DNA of 64,000 nucleotides from Actinoplanes derwentensis (GCF_900104725.1 NZ_LT629758.1:1178001-1242000); one strand, 5' to 3'. Shown: positions 1-8,646, counted from the stretch's first letter. Notes: generated by a model not told the origin, from the sequence alone. Numbers and translations: made by a program.

Positions 1-795
1 GGTGGTTGCGGCCTGGTTCAGGGTGCGCACGTCGGGCACCTCGCCGGGATCGGGCACTGACGCCAGCACCGCTAGGGAACCCAGCTCGTCATGTCGTACC
101 AGCGGCTCTCCGGGGTCGTCGTCGGTGCCGGCGGCGGTGAACCGGACCGCGATGCGGGCCGCCAGATGAGAGGCGGGCAGTTCCAGGATCGGGACGGTGG
201 GGCCGATGCCGGCCCGGCCGGGTGGCGGGTTCGTGGACGCGGCCAGCAAGGTGACCTCCCCGGTGGGTCTGACCAGCGCGTACGCGGAACCCTCCAGCCC
301 CAGCCGACGGGCGGCCCGCAGCCGGGACTCGGGGGCGGCATCCGGGTCGACCAGGAGTTCGGTCATGGCCGGGTCGTCGGGGGCGGGGGCCCGGCCGCGA
401 GTTCGGTCGAGCACGGTCCGGGCGGCTCCGGCGGCCCGTTCGAGGACCATGGCGTCGACGGGCCCGGGGTCGCCGGTGCGTTCCAGCCAGAGCACAGCGG
501 TACCAAGATCGAGGTGTGGCCAATCCGCGGCGGCCGGAGCCGGCGTGGATGGTGCCTGCGTGGACGATGCCGGGGTGGCCGGCGGAGTGGCGACGCCGTC
601 CGGCAGCATCCGGATGTGGACGCGCCGGGAGGTGTCGTCGAGACGGGCGGGGCAGCCGGCCAGGACCGCCGCGCCGCGGACGATGCTCTGCAAGCCGGCG
701 CCCGCTTCGACGAGACCGTCGAAATAGGCGATGACCTGCACGGCGGCGCTGGCGTCGGCGTCGAGCGCGGCCAACCGTACGGCCAAGTCCCTCAT
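1..795 (-). CDS. PucR-type HTH regulator, N-terminal part (cut by window edge)
   Basis: An open frame runs from an ATG at 795 to the window edge (265 codons, no stop). The N-terminus reads MRDLAVRLAALDADASAAVQ and continues with a stretch about activity on a single 'VIAYFDGLVEAGAGLQSIV' element and 'GCPARLDD', as in actinobacterial proteins with a GAF-like N-terminal half and a C-terminal PucR/CdaR-type helix-turn-helix. The DNA-binding end would lie beyond base 1, so it is not seen. A proline/alanine/threonine-rich linker lies near residues 70-90. It lies 9 bp downstream of the esterase gene on the same strand, so co-transcription is likely. The family assignment rests on the N-terminal pattern only; a generic GAF-type regulator is the alternative. 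Confidence 0.65.
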   Translation of the reverse strand, partial: MRDLAVRLAALDADASAAVQVIAYFDGLVEAGAGLQSIVRGAAVLAGCPARLDDTSRRVHIRMLPDGVATPPATPASSTQAPSTPAPAAADWPHLDLGTAVLWLERTGDPGPVDAMVLERAAGAARTVLDRTRGRAPAPDDPAMTELLVDPDAAPESRLRAARRLGLEGSAYALVRPTGEVTLLAASTNPPPGRAGIGPTVPILELPASHLAARIAVRFTAAGTDDDPGEPLVRHDELGSLAVLASVPDPGEVPDVRTLNQAATT

Positions 796-804
796 GGTTT
801 GAAT

Positions 805-1767
805 CTACGAGTTGAGGAGCCGGTCGAGCCAGCGGACCCGGGCCTGCCGGGCGTCCTGGGAGAGCGCGGCGCTCGGCACCATGGCGTCGAAACCGTGGAA
901 CGCGCCGGGCCAGACGTGCAGTTCGGCGCGCCCGCCGGCCTGCCAGATCCGGGTGGCGTAGGCGACGTCCTCGTCCCGGAAGGTCTCCGCACTGCCGACG
1001 TCGATGAACGCGGGCGGCAACCCGGACAGGTCGGTGGCCCGGGCCGGTGCGGCGTAGGGGGAGACGTCCGGTCCGCCGGCGGCCTCGCCGAGCAGCGCAC
1101 TCCAGCCGGTGCGGTTGGAACCCCGATCCCAGATTCCCAACCCGGCCATCTGTACGGATGACGCCGTGTCGTTCCGGTCGTCCAGCATCGGGTAGATCAG
1201 CAACTGTCCGAGCAGGTCCGGGCCGTCGAGGTCGCGGGCCATCAGCGCGAGCGCGGCGGCCAGTCCACCGCCGGCGCTGCCGCCCACGACGATCAGCCGC
1301 CCCGGGTCGACGCTCAGGGCGGCGGCGTTCTTAGCGGTCCACAGCAGACCCGCGTAGCAGTCGTTCACCGGTCCGGGGTGCGGTGTCTCGGGGGCGAGCC
1401 GGTACTCCACCGACACCACTACCAGCCCGAAGTGTTCGGCCAGGTCCAGCATCTCGGTGATCCCGGTCCGGTTGTCACCGATGATCATTCCGCCGCCGTG
1501 GATGTGGTATAGGCAGCCCAGGGTGCCGGTCGCCGCAGTGGGCCGGCAGATCAGCAGCGTGACGTCGGGGTCGCCGTCGAGTCCGGGGACGGCGCGTTCC
1601 TCGACGGTGAACTGGCCGTCGCGCCGCAGTTCGTCGTCGGTGACCGGGGCGAGGGTGGCACCCTGCCGCATCGGCTGGATCATCTCCGGCGTGATGGACG
1701 GGGGAAGCTGTGCGCTGATGACGCTGAGCGCGGCGGCGAGTTCGGGGTCGAACGGAACGGTCGTCAC
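805..1767 (-). CDS. alpha/beta-hydrolase, hormone-sensitive-lipase-type esterase
   Basis: 320 residues, the usual size for the HSL (family IV) esterases. Visible landmarks are the oxyanion-hole motif YHIHGGGMIIG, the nucleophile elbow VVGGSAGGGLA with the catalytic Ser, an acid region DVGSAETFRDED, and the catalytic His in WPGAFHGFD near the C-terminus. It should hydrolyse short acyl esters in the cytosol; no signal peptide is present. An AGGAGG-like ribosome site precedes the ATG (read on the minus strand just above 1767). It is followed after 9 bp by the PucR-type regulator gene, suggesting a two-gene unit. The substrate cannot be told from sequence. Confidence 0.9.
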   Translation of the reverse strand: MTTVPFDPELAAALSVISAQLPPSITPEMIQPMRQGATLAPVTDDELRRDGQFTVEERAVPGLDGDPDVTLLICRPTAATGTLGCLYHIHGGGMIIGDNRTGITEMLDLAEHFGLVVVSVEYRLAPETPHPGPVNDCYAGLLWTAKNAAALSVDPGRLIVVGGSAGGGLAAALALMARDLDGPDLLGQLLIYPMLDDRNDTASSVQMAGLGIWDRGSNRTGWSALLGEAAGGPDVSPYAAPARATDLSGLPPAFIDVGSAETFRDEDVAYATRIWQAGGRAELHVWPGAFHGFDAMVPSAALSQDARQARVRWLDRLLNS

Positions 1768-2010
1768 GGCGGCCTCCTGCGGTTAATTCCGGGTCACCAC
1801 CATGTGACCGGTGTCATCAGCATGCGGTGTGCCGCGCCGCCGATCGAGCGCCATCCGGCGGAATCGACCCGCCATCCGGCGGGTCTAGCCCTCCGTCGTC
1901 ACCGCCTCGATCTCCAGCGCCATCAGTTGCTCAGCGTCCAGGCTCATGTTCGCGAAGGCGCCGGCCAGTTCGTGGCGGGCCTGGCGCCCGGCCACGGTGG
2001 AAGCCGCGCA
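1768..2010. other. gene-poor spacer with a short direct repeat and a possible gene remnant
   Basis: No convincing gene. GCCATCCGGCGG occurs twice (1850-1861 and 1871-1882), and the second copy sits in a small hairpin CCCGCC-atcc-GGCGGG (1868-1883). On the minus strand a short open stretch ends at a TAG at 1885-1887 with residues LAGAFANMSLDAEQLMALEI, which looks like the tail of a lost gene, but it is closed by a stop near 2018 and has no recognisable family. Confidence 0.3.
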
Positions 2011-2046
2011 TTGAGATCAGTTGACGCCGCTGTCTAGTCTGCGCCG
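2011..2046 (+). promoter_or_regulatory. probable leaderless promoter of the glycosyltransferase gene
   Basis: TTGAGA (2011-2016), an 18-nt spacer, then TAGTCT (2035-2040), then exactly 6 nt before the GTG start at 2047. No Shine-Dalgarno sequence is present. This matches the arrangement of actinobacterial leaderless transcripts in which the start codon is the first transcribed base. Confidence 0.5.
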
Positions 2047-3234
2047 GTGAACATCCGGTATCTGGTGCACAACGCCTACGGCGTCGGCGGGACGATCCGC
2101 ACGATCTTCAACCAGGCGGGCGCGATGTCCGGCGAGCATGACGTCGAGATAGCCAGCGTCTACCGCACCGGCGAGCAGCCCGCGCTGCCTCTCGACCCCC
2201 GGGTCCGGCTGGTCAGCCTCACTGATCTCAAACCGGACGGGACCCGGTGGGGGAGCGGTTCCCGCCCGCTGCGCCGGACCCGCGTGCTGCCGAACCCGTT
2301 GCCGCACGGCCGGGACTTCCGCTACCGGCGCTGGGACCCGGCGGTCGACCTCACGGTGATCCGGTACATGTGGGCCCAGCGGGACGCGGTGCTGGTCACC
2401 ACCCGGCCGGGACTCAACCTGTTGTCGGCGTGGTTCGCGCCGCGCCGGCTGACCCGGATCGGGCAGGACCACATGAACTTCGGCAGCTACCGCGAACGTC
2501 TGCGCGACCGGATCGTGCGCGCCTACCCGCGGTTGGACGCGGTGACCGTGCTGACCCGGGCCGACCTGACCGCCTACCAGGCGGCGCTGGGTCCTGCGGT
2601 GCGGGTGGCCCGGATTCCGAACGGCATCCCGGCGCGCACCGGCCGGCCCGCCCCCGGCCGTGTGCCGGTCGTCGTGGCGGCCGGCCGGCTCGGCCGCCAG
2701 AAGGGCTTCGACATGCTGATCAAGGCCTTCGAGCAGGTCCACGAGGCTCACCCGGAATGGGAGCTGCACATCTTCGGCGAGGGCGGGTGGCGCCCGAAAC
2801 TCACCAGAATGATCGAGAGCCGTGGCCTGAGCGGCACGATCCGGTTGCGGGGTGTGACCCGGGACCTGGACGGCGAGTTCGCCAAAGCCTCGATCTTCGT
2901 TCTCAGCTCCCGTAAGGAGGGCCTGCCGATGGTGCTCCTGGAGGCGATGAACGCGGGCCTGCCGGTGGTGTCGTTCGACTGCCCGACCGGCCCCGCCGAC
3001 GTGGTCGACGACGGCGTCAACGGCCTGCTCATCCCCGCTGCGGACGTGGACGCCCTGGCCGCCGGGATCACTCGCCTGATCGAGGACGCCGCCGTCCGCG
3101 ACCGGCTGGGCGCGGCGGCCCGGCAGTCCAGCGCCGACTACGAGATGCCGGTGGTCGTGCCGCTCTGGGAGGACCTGTTCACCGCCTCGGCCAGGGCGGT
3201 GGTGTCCGGGCCGTCGAAACGGCGGCGGACGTAG
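2047..3234 (+). CDS. glycosyltransferase family 4 (GT-B fold)
   Basis: 395 residues from a GTG start chosen because it begins with MNIRYLVHNAYGVGGTIRTI, the N-terminal Rossmann strand and glycine-rich loop of GT4 enzymes. The C-terminal nucleotide-sugar site is clear: VVAAGRLGRQKGFDMLIKAF, then SSRKEGLPMVLLEAMNAG, the E-x7-E motif of retaining GT-B transferases, and LPVVSFDCPTGP. It probably transfers a sugar to a cell-wall or exopolysaccharide acceptor at the cytosolic face; donor and acceptor are unknown. It stands alone, without other polysaccharide genes. Its last 97 bp overlap the 3' end of the convergent serine hydrolase gene. Confidence 0.9.
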   Translation: MNIRYLVHNAYGVGGTIRTIFNQAGAMSGEHDVEIASVYRTGEQPALPLDPRVRLVSLTDLKPDGTRWGSGSRPLRRTRVLPNPLPHGRDFRYRRWDPAVDLTVIRYMWAQRDAVLVTTRPGLNLLSAWFAPRRLTRIGQDHMNFGSYRERLRDRIVRAYPRLDAVTVLTRADLTAYQAALGPAVRVARIPNGIPARTGRPAPGRVPVVVAAGRLGRQKGFDMLIKAFEQVHEAHPEWELHIFGEGGWRPKLTRMIESRGLSGTIRLRGVTRDLDGEFAKASIFVLSSRKEGLPMVLLEAMNAGLPVVSFDCPTGPADVVDDGVNGLLIPAADVDALAAGITRLIEDAAVRDRLGAAARQSSADYEMPVVVPLWEDLFTASARAVVSGPSKRRRT

Positions 3235-4196
3235 CCGTACGCGAGACCGCTCTCGTAGTCGCCCCAACCGGTCGAACCGGCGGCGCCGCTGTGCCCGAGC
3301 GTGTGGCGGCCCGCCCACGGGAACTTGGTGACGGGATTCTCGAAACCGAGCGCGTAATGGTCGGCCTCCCCGATGACCAGGTCGACCCCGAGCGAGTACG
3401 GGGCGGCGAACTCCCGGATCGTCTCCGGGCGCAGCAGCGCTGGCCGGCCGTCGACTGGGCCGATCGCCGCCGCGTACATCCGGGCCACTCCGCGGGCGCT
3501 GCCGACCCCGCCCGCGGAGGCCTGGCCACCGGCCCGGACCGTCGGTGAGTTGCCGAAGTCGAGCAGACTGAACGAACCGAGCGTGGCCGCGGCCGCCGAA
3601 CCCGGTTCCGCGGCGAACGCAGGGCCGGTCGACGGCAGCACCGGCCGGAACCGGGCCTCCTGATCCTGCGGAAGACCCAGGAACAGATCGAGGTTGTACG
3701 GTTCCCGAAGGCGCTCGTCGAACCACTGCCGCACCGACCGCCCGGTGACCGCGCGCAACTCCGCGTCCACCAGCGCCCCGATGGTCAGCGCGTGATAGCC
3801 GGTGGCGGTGCCCGGCTCCCAGAACGGCTTGCGCCCGGACAGCCAGCGCGCGAGCGCCTGATCGTCGGCTGCCTGTTCGATGGTCAGCCCCTCCACCCCG
3901 ATCAGTCCCGATCGGTGCCCGAGCAACTCCCGCACGGTCAGTGGGAACGGCAGGCTGCGGCACTGTGCGTCCAGATCGAGCGTGCCCTCCTGCACGAGCA
4001 GTGCCGCGATCAGGAAAGCCGCGCCCTTCGACACCGAGAAGACACTGGTCAGCGTGTCCTCCCCGGTCCACAGGTCGACCACGAGTTCGCCGTGCCGGTA
4101 GATCGCGAGTTGCGCGGACTCGGCCGCGATCGGCCCGGTGAACTCCGCACGGACAGCCTCGAATCCGGGCGCTACCGTCCCGTACACCTCAGTCAT
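3138..4196 (-). CDS. serine hydrolase of the beta-lactamase (class C / EstB) family
   Basis: 352 residues from the ATG at 4196. The SxxK catalytic tetrad is seen as S54-V-S-K57 (VFSVSKGAAF), the general-base tyrosine as Y134 in ATGYHALTIG, and a late HSG motif in LGHSGAAGST. No signal peptide, so more likely an intracellular esterase or peptidase than a true beta-lactamase. The chosen start overlaps the stop of the upstream isochorismatase-like gene by 8 bp (ATGACTGA), which argues for translational coupling; an ATG 18 bp further upstream is also in frame. Third gene of an operon with the XRE regulator and isochorismatase-like protein. The 3' end overlaps the convergent glycosyltransferase gene. 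Confidence 0.88.
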   Translation of the reverse strand: MTEVYGTVAPGFEAVRAEFTGPIAAESAQLAIYRHGELVVDLWTGEDTLTSVFSVSKGAAFLIAALLVQEGTLDLDAQCRSLPFPLTVRELLGHRSGLIGVEGLTIEQAADDQALARWLSGRKPFWEPGTATGYHALTIGALVDAELRAVTGRSVRQWFDERLREPYNLDLFLGLPQDQEARFRPVLPSTGPAFAAEPGSAAAATLGSFSLLDFGNSPTVRAGGQASAGGVGSARGVARMYAAAIGPVDGRPALLRPETIREFAAPYSLGVDLVIGEADHYALGFENPVTKFPWAGRHTLGHSGAAGSTGWGDYESGLAYGYVRRRFDGPDTTALAEAVNRSSQSGTTTGIS

Positions 4197-4746
4197 GGTT
4201 GGTGAGTGTGTCACCGATCCACTTGTCGACTGTGGTCACGTCGGCCTGCATCGGGAAGACCTTGCCGGTCAGCACGTCGTGCACCTCGGGATCGTTGTCC
4301 AGGCAGCCGTCGGACAGCACGGTCAGTTCGTAGTCCAGGTCGGCGGCCTGGCGCAGCGTCGACAGCACCACCCCGCTGGTGGCGATGCCGGTCAGCACCA
4401 GATGATCGATACCGGACGCGCGCAGCAGCATGTCCAGGTCACTGCCGGCGAACCCGGACACCCGCCGTTTCACCACGATCGCCTCATCGGGCCGCGGGGC
4501 CACCGCCGGATGCACCTCGGCGGCCTGGGCCGGGGTGTCCCGTCCGGCGATCGCCCCGAACATCCGGTTACGCGGATCGACCTCGGGCGCGCCCGGCCGG
4601 AAACCGACCACCACGTAGATCACCGGCAGTCCGGCGGTGCGGGCCGCGTCGACGGCGGTGGCCAGCCGGGGCAGGTAGTCCGGGTCGGGGTAGCGGGCCG
4701 TGACGGCGAGCTGGACGTCCATCACGAGCAGGGCGGAGCGGGTCAT
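4189..4746 (-). CDS. isochorismatase-like hydrolase without the family cysteine
   Basis: 185 residues. The start MTRSALLVMDVQLAVT carries the first catalytic Asp (D10); a Lys follows in IVVKRRVSGFAGSDL. At the position where nicotinamidases and other cysteine hydrolases have the nucleophile (GLATDYCV-type segment), this protein reads GIATSGVVLST, so the cysteine is replaced by Val. Such proteins may act as isochorismatase-type (cysteine-free) hydrolases or have lost activity. The ATG overlaps the stop of the upstream XRE gene by 4 bp (ATGA) and the stop overlaps the next start by 8 bp, so the three genes are one coupled operon. Confidence 0.85.
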   Translation of the reverse strand: MTRSALLVMDVQLAVTARYPDPDYLPRLATAVDAARTAGLPVIYVVVGFRPGAPEVDPRNRMFGAIAGRDTPAQAAEVHPAVAPRPDEAIVVKRRVSGFAGSDLDMLLRASGIDHLVLTGIATSGVVLSTLRQAADLDYELTVLSDGCLDNDPEVHDVLTGKVFPMQADVTTVDKWIGDTLTNHD

Positions 4747-5594
4747 CGGTGTCCTTCTTCGATCGGGGTGGTGCTCCAGTTCGCCAGGAACTGGAGTGCT
4801 TGTTCGGAGGCGGAGCCCGGTTCGGCGGTGCCGGCCGAGAGTCGTAGTCCGGGGTGGCCGACCAGCGCCATCGACTCGAAGTCCACGGTCAGTGGGCCGG
4901 CCACCGGATGCTGGAAGTGTTTGCGGCCGGTGCGGCGGTGCCGTACGTCGTACGCCGCCCACAGCGACCGGAAGGCGCCGCCGGCCGCGAGCAACTCGCT
5001 GACCAGCGCCGACAGTCTTTCGTCTTCGGGGTTGCGGCCGGTGGCCGTGCGCAGCACCGCGACCGCGTCGTGCGTCATCAGTTCCCACTCCGGGAAGAAG
5101 CCCGGCGCGGACTCGTCGCGGAACAGGAACCGGGCCTGGTTGACCGGCTGGAACGGGCTGTCGAACAGGGGCGCGAACAGGGCCCGGGCGAGGGTGTTGG
5201 CGGCCAGGATGTCGAGGCGGCTGTTCCACACGTAGGCCGGGGTGCCGGTCATCGCGTCCAGCAACCGGCGTACGCCTGGCCGCAGCGGCCGGTCCGGCGC
5301 CGGGCGGGATCGCGCGTTCGCGGCGTGCACCAGGTCGAACAGGTGCTCCCGCTCGGCGTCGTCGAGGTGTAGCGCCCGGGCCACCGCGGCCAGGACGTCG
5401 TCGGAGTAGCCGCGGGCGTTGCCGCGTTCCAGCCGCGTGTAGTACTCGACGCTGACTCCGGCGAGCTGGGCGACCTCCTCACGGCGCAGCCCGGCGACCC
5501 GGCGCTCGCCGTGCCGGGGCAGCCCGGCCTCCTCGGGGGAGATCCGGGCCCGCCGTGACAGCAGGAAGTCGCGGATCTCGTCTCTGACGCTCAC
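4743..5594 (-). CDS. XRE-family regulator with MmyB-like ligand domain
   Basis: 283 residues. An N-terminal helix-turn-helix is readable in RVAGLRREEVAQLAGVSVEY followed by YTRLERGNARGYS, the classic MmyB-type pattern. The C-terminal half (YVWNSRLDILAANTLARALF, WRSLWAAYDVRHR-like region) is the PAS-like MmyB ligand-binding domain, proposed to bind fatty acids or similar small hydrophobic molecules. It is first in the operon with the isochorismatase-like and serine-hydrolase genes (ATGA overlap), so it most likely controls them. The start is GTG or ATG at 5594 with MSVRDEIRDFL. Confidence 0.9.
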   Translation of the reverse strand: MSVRDEIRDFLLSRRARISPEEAGLPRHGERRVAGLRREEVAQLAGVSVEYYTRLERGNARGYSDDVLAAVARALHLDDAEREHLFDLVHAANARSRPAPDRPLRPGVRRLLDAMTGTPAYVWNSRLDILAANTLARALFAPLFDSPFQPVNQARFLFRDESAPGFFPEWELMTHDAVAVLRTATGRNPEDERLSALVSELLAAGGAFRSLWAAYDVRHRRTGRKHFQHPVAGPLTVDFESMALVGHPGLRLSAGTAEPGSASEQALQFLANWSTTPIEEGHR

Positions 5595-5752
5595 CCCCCG
5601 ACGTTATGCCCGGCTGGTCGGTGCCTGGGAGGAACCGTCTGTGCCTGGCAGTCGGTGACGGGGTGTGACGGCACGAACCGGTGATTCATCGGCGACGATG
5701 TTGCCCGAAGATCGGTGTAACGACTGATCCGTAGATCTGAAGGGGAACTCCT

Positions 5753-6403
5753 GTGCTCCGCAACCTTGGCTTGATCACCGCCGTAGCCGCTCAGGCGTGT
5801 GCCGGCAGAGCGGACTCCGGGTCTTCGTCTTCTGCACCCTCCTCCGGGCCGTCGGCGGCGCCGGTGCAGACCTCGGCGGCGCCGGTACAGACGTCTGCGG
5901 CCCCGGCGAAGACGTCGAAGTCGCCGGCCAAGGCCCCGTCCAACCCGATCCTGGCCGGCAAGCGACAGGTCGTGATCGTGCCGATCGAGTCCTTCGAGGG
6001 CGTCGTGGTCCTCGACGACGAGGGCAACCTGGGCCTCACCGACGGTGACAGCGACCGCAGCATGTTCGTGTTCGCCCCGCACGACGGCAAGTTCCAGATC
6101 AAGACCGCGAAGGTGGCCCGCGGCGGCGAACCGGAGTGCCTCGGCGTCAAGAACAACGGCTCCCAGTCGCTGACGGTCGCCGCCGTCGCCTGTGACACCG
6201 GCAAGGCCGACCAGCTCTGGGACATCGCGCCGACCGGCAAGCGGGACGAGGACGGTGACCCGATCTACTCGATCGCCAACCAGAGTGCCTTCCTGCAGAT
6301 CGGCCGGTCCGGCCTGATCGTCGAGGAACTGGGCGACGCCCCGCTGCTGACCACGTACACCTTCGCCGACAACGGCAAGTCGACCCTGCCGAAACTGGAC
6401 TGA
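5753..6403 (+). CDS. putative secreted protein with low-complexity linker and beta-trefoil-like C-terminus
   Basis: 216 residues from a GTG preceded by AGGGGAAC. The N-terminus (MLRNLGLITAVAAQACAG) is a short hydrophobic export signal; AQAC could be a weak lipobox, but the canonical Leu is missing. Residues about 22-62 are Ser/Ala/Pro-rich, with PVQTSAA repeated twice and then a PAKTS variant, a typical wall-spanning linker. The C-terminal 150 residues have a single disulfide-sized pair (ECLGVKN and AVACDTG) and QLWDI, reminiscent of ricin-type QxW repeats, though only one repeat is clear. Not recognised as a named family. It sits alone upstream of a two-component system. Confidence 0.6.
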   Translation: MLRNLGLITAVAAQACAGRADSGSSSSAPSSGPSAAPVQTSAAPVQTSAAPAKTSKSPAKAPSNPILAGKRQVVIVPIESFEGVVVLDDEGNLGLTDGDSDRSMFVFAPHDGKFQIKTAKVARGGEPECLGVKNNGSQSLTVAAVACDTGKADQLWDIAPTGKRDEDGDPIYSIANQSAFLQIGRSGLIVEELGDAPLLTTYTFADNGKSTLPKLD

Positions 6404-6431
6404 CCTCGGAGATCGTTCCAGTCAGGGGCGT

Positions 6432-6512
6432 CTTGCAGGACGAACCTGACAGGTAGTGCTAACTGTCAAGGGCCAATATCCTGCAAGTGGTTTCCGGACG
6501 CCTGCCGGAAAC
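6432..6512. promoter_or_regulatory. nested inverted repeats upstream of the two-component system
   Basis: A perfect 9-bp inverted repeat CTTGCAGGA (6432-6440) / TCCTGCAAG (6479-6487) encloses a second one, TGACAG (6447-6452) / CTGTCA (6463-6468). Three bases further lies an 8-bp hairpin GTTTCCGG-N7-CCGGAAAC (6490-6512). The block starts 28 bp after the stop of the secreted protein and ends 49 bp before the response-regulator start. It could be a terminator, an operator cluster for autoregulation, or both. Confidence 0.45.
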
Positions 6513-6561
6513 AAAAGCCGACTACCGTTCGGCCTTCGATCGACGACGGGGCGGAGGACCG

Positions 6562-7221
6562 ATGCGGATTCTGCTCGTGGAGGACGACCGCCGGGTCGGT
6601 GCGGTGATGACCTCGATGTTGCAGCGCCGGGGCTACGCGGTCGAGCACGCCGCGACAGCCACCGCCGCGCTCGAGGCCGCACCGGCCGATCTGGTTCTGC
6701 TCGATCTCAACCTGCCCGACGGCGACGGCCTGGACGTCTGCCGCACGCTGCGGGCCCGCGACGAGAACCTCGGCATCATCGCGGTCACCGCCCGCGGCGA
6801 GGAGCGGGACCGGGTGACCGGGCTGCGGACCGGCGCCGACGACTATGTGGTCAAACCGTTCTCGATGGCCGAGTTGCAGGCCCGGATCGAGGCCCTGCTG
6901 CGCCGGACCTCTCGGCAGAGCCCGGCCGCCCCGTCGATCGTCCAGGTCGGCCCGATCCGCATCGACTCCGGCGCGCGCACCGTCGAGGTCGGCTGCAAAC
7001 CGGCCAACCTGACCCGTAAGGAGTTCGACATCCTGGCCTCGCTGGCCCGCCATCCCGGTGTCGCCCTCACCCGCGAGCGCATCATGCTGGACGTCTGGCA
7101 GACCACCTGGTCCGGCAAACACACCCTGGAGGTCCATGTGGCCTCGTTGCGGACCAAACTCGGTGACGCCGACCTGGTGCAGACTGTCCGGGGCGTCGGC
7201 TACCGTTTGCGAGCAACATAG
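6562..7221 (+). CDS. OmpR/PhoB-type response regulator
   Basis: 219 residues. The start ATG at 6562 is preceded by GGAGG (6553-6557) and begins MRILLVEDDRRVGAVM. The receiver domain has the acidic pair ED(D), the phosphoacceptor D48 in LVLLDLNLPDGDG, the Thr in VTARGEE and the Lys in YVVKPFS. The C-terminal winged helix is seen in LTRKEFDILASLARHPG and VHVASLRTKLG, ending with the family signature VRGVGYRLR. Transcribed 9 bp ahead of its sensor kinase. Probably controls the convergent TAXI-type binding-protein gene or its own operon. Confidence 0.95.
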   Translation: MRILLVEDDRRVGAVMTSMLQRRGYAVEHAATATAALEAAPADLVLLDLNLPDGDGLDVCRTLRARDENLGIIAVTARGEERDRVTGLRTGADDYVVKPFSMAELQARIEALLRRTSRQSPAAPSIVQVGPIRIDSGARTVEVGCKPANLTRKEFDILASLARHPGVALTRERIMLDVWQTTWSGKHTLEVHVASLRTKLGDADLVQTVRGVGYRLRAT

Positions 7222-7230
7222 GGAGGTCGG

Positions 7231-8604
7231 GTGCGCAGCAGGTTGGTGGTCACCTACCTGCTGCTGTTGTGCATCATGCTCCTCGCCCTGGAGATCCCGC
7301 TCGCCGTCACGGTCGCGAGCCGGGAGACCGACCGGGCGGTCGCCGACCGGCTTGCCGACGCCACCCGGTTCGCCTCGCTCGCCGCGCCCGCCGTCCGCAG
7401 TGGTGAGCTGGCCGCCCTCACCGAGGAGTTTCGGCGTTACCATGACCTCTACGGCATCGGCACCATGCTCGTCGACCAGGACCAGCGGCTGCTCAGCGTC
7501 TACGGCTGGTCACCGGAGAACCATGCCCCGGCGATCCGGGGCGCGCTCGCCGGGCATCAGGTCAGCACCCCCGAGACACTGTGGCCGTGGGTCAGCGAAC
7601 CGCTGGTGGTGGCCGTCCCGATCAGCGAGGGCGGTGCCGTCCTCGGCGTGATCCTGACCGTCTCACCGACCGAGCGCAGCCGCAGCGCGGTCCTCTCGGT
7701 CTGGCTGATCCTGGCCATGGTCGGGATCCTGGCCGTGGCGGCCTGCCTGACCGCCGCACACAGCCTGGCCGGGTGGGTGCTCCGGCCGGTGACCCGGCTG
7801 GACGCCGCGGCCCACGAGATCGCCGGTGGTGACAGTGCGGCCCGGGTCCCGCCCGGTGTCGGCCCGCCCGAGTTGCGGCGGCTGTCGGACAGCTTCAACG
7901 AGATGGCCGACGCGGTCGCCGAGGCCATGCGACGGCAGCGGGAGTTCGTCGCGCACGCCAGTCACCAACTGCGGAACCCGTTGACCGTGCTGCGGTTGCG
8001 CATCGAGGACCTGGGCAGCCGTTACGACGACGACGAGGAACTGCGTACCGACCGGGAGTTCGCCCTCGAGGAGACCGACCGGCTCGCCGACGTCCTCGAC
8101 GGCCTGCTCGCCCTGGCCCGGTCCGAACAGGGCCGTCCGCAGGTGGAGGTCGTCGACGCCACCGCGCTCACCGCCGAGCGGGCCAAGGCATGGCAGCCGC
8201 TGGCCGAACGCCGGGGCATCGAACTGGGCACCGACGTCCCCGCCGAACCGGTGCCGGTCCGGGTCGTGGCCACCGCCCTCGACCAGGTCCTGGACGCGCT
8301 GATCGACAACGCGCTGAAGTTCACCCCGGCCGGCGGCCGGGTCCTGCTCCTGCTGCGGGCGGTCGACGGGGGAGCCGAGGTGACCGTGCGGGACACCGGG
8401 CCCGGCATGACCGAGGAGCAGTGCCGTCAGGCCACCGGCCGGTTCTGGCGGGCCGCCGACGCGCAGAACGTCGACGGGGCCGGTCTGGGGCTGTCCATCG
8501 TGGCCGTCCTGGTCGAGGCCTCCGGCGGCCGGTTCGACCTCGGGCCTGCCCCGTCCGGCGCCGGCGCCGGCGGCTTGGAGGCGACGATCCGGCTCACGGT
8601 CTGA
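7231..8604 (+). CDS. HAMP-type sensor histidine kinase
   Basis: 457 residues from a GTG with GGGAGG 4 nt upstream. One transmembrane helix near residues 7-30 and another near 155-180 frame an extracytoplasmic sensor of about 125 residues; a HAMP linker follows (PPELRRLSDSFNEMADAV). The phosphoacceptor is H245 in FVAHASHQLRNPLTVLR. The ATPase domain has the N box DALIDNALKFTP, G1 DTGPGMTEE and G2 GAGLGLSIVAV. Partner of the response regulator just upstream. The kinase ends 42 bp from the end of the convergent TAXI lipoprotein gene, so the latter is a candidate accessory sensor. Confidence 0.95.
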   Translation: MRSRLVVTYLLLLCIMLLALEIPLAVTVASRETDRAVADRLADATRFASLAAPAVRSGELAALTEEFRRYHDLYGIGTMLVDQDQRLLSVYGWSPENHAPAIRGALAGHQVSTPETLWPWVSEPLVVAVPISEGGAVLGVILTVSPTERSRSAVLSVWLILAMVGILAVAACLTAAHSLAGWVLRPVTRLDAAAHEIAGGDSAARVPPGVGPPELRRLSDSFNEMADAVAEAMRRQREFVAHASHQLRNPLTVLRLRIEDLGSRYDDDEELRTDREFALEETDRLADVLDGLLALARSEQGRPQVEVVDATALTAERAKAWQPLAERRGIELGTDVPAEPVPVRVVATALDQVLDALIDNALKFTPAGGRVLLLLRAVDGGAEVTVRDTGPGMTEEQCRQATGRFWRAADAQNVDGAGLGLSIVAVLVEASGGRFDLGPAPSGAGAGGLEATIRLTV

Positions 8605-8646
8605 CCGGCGCGGCGCGGCCGCTCACGGGTTGACCGACCCGGCCGG

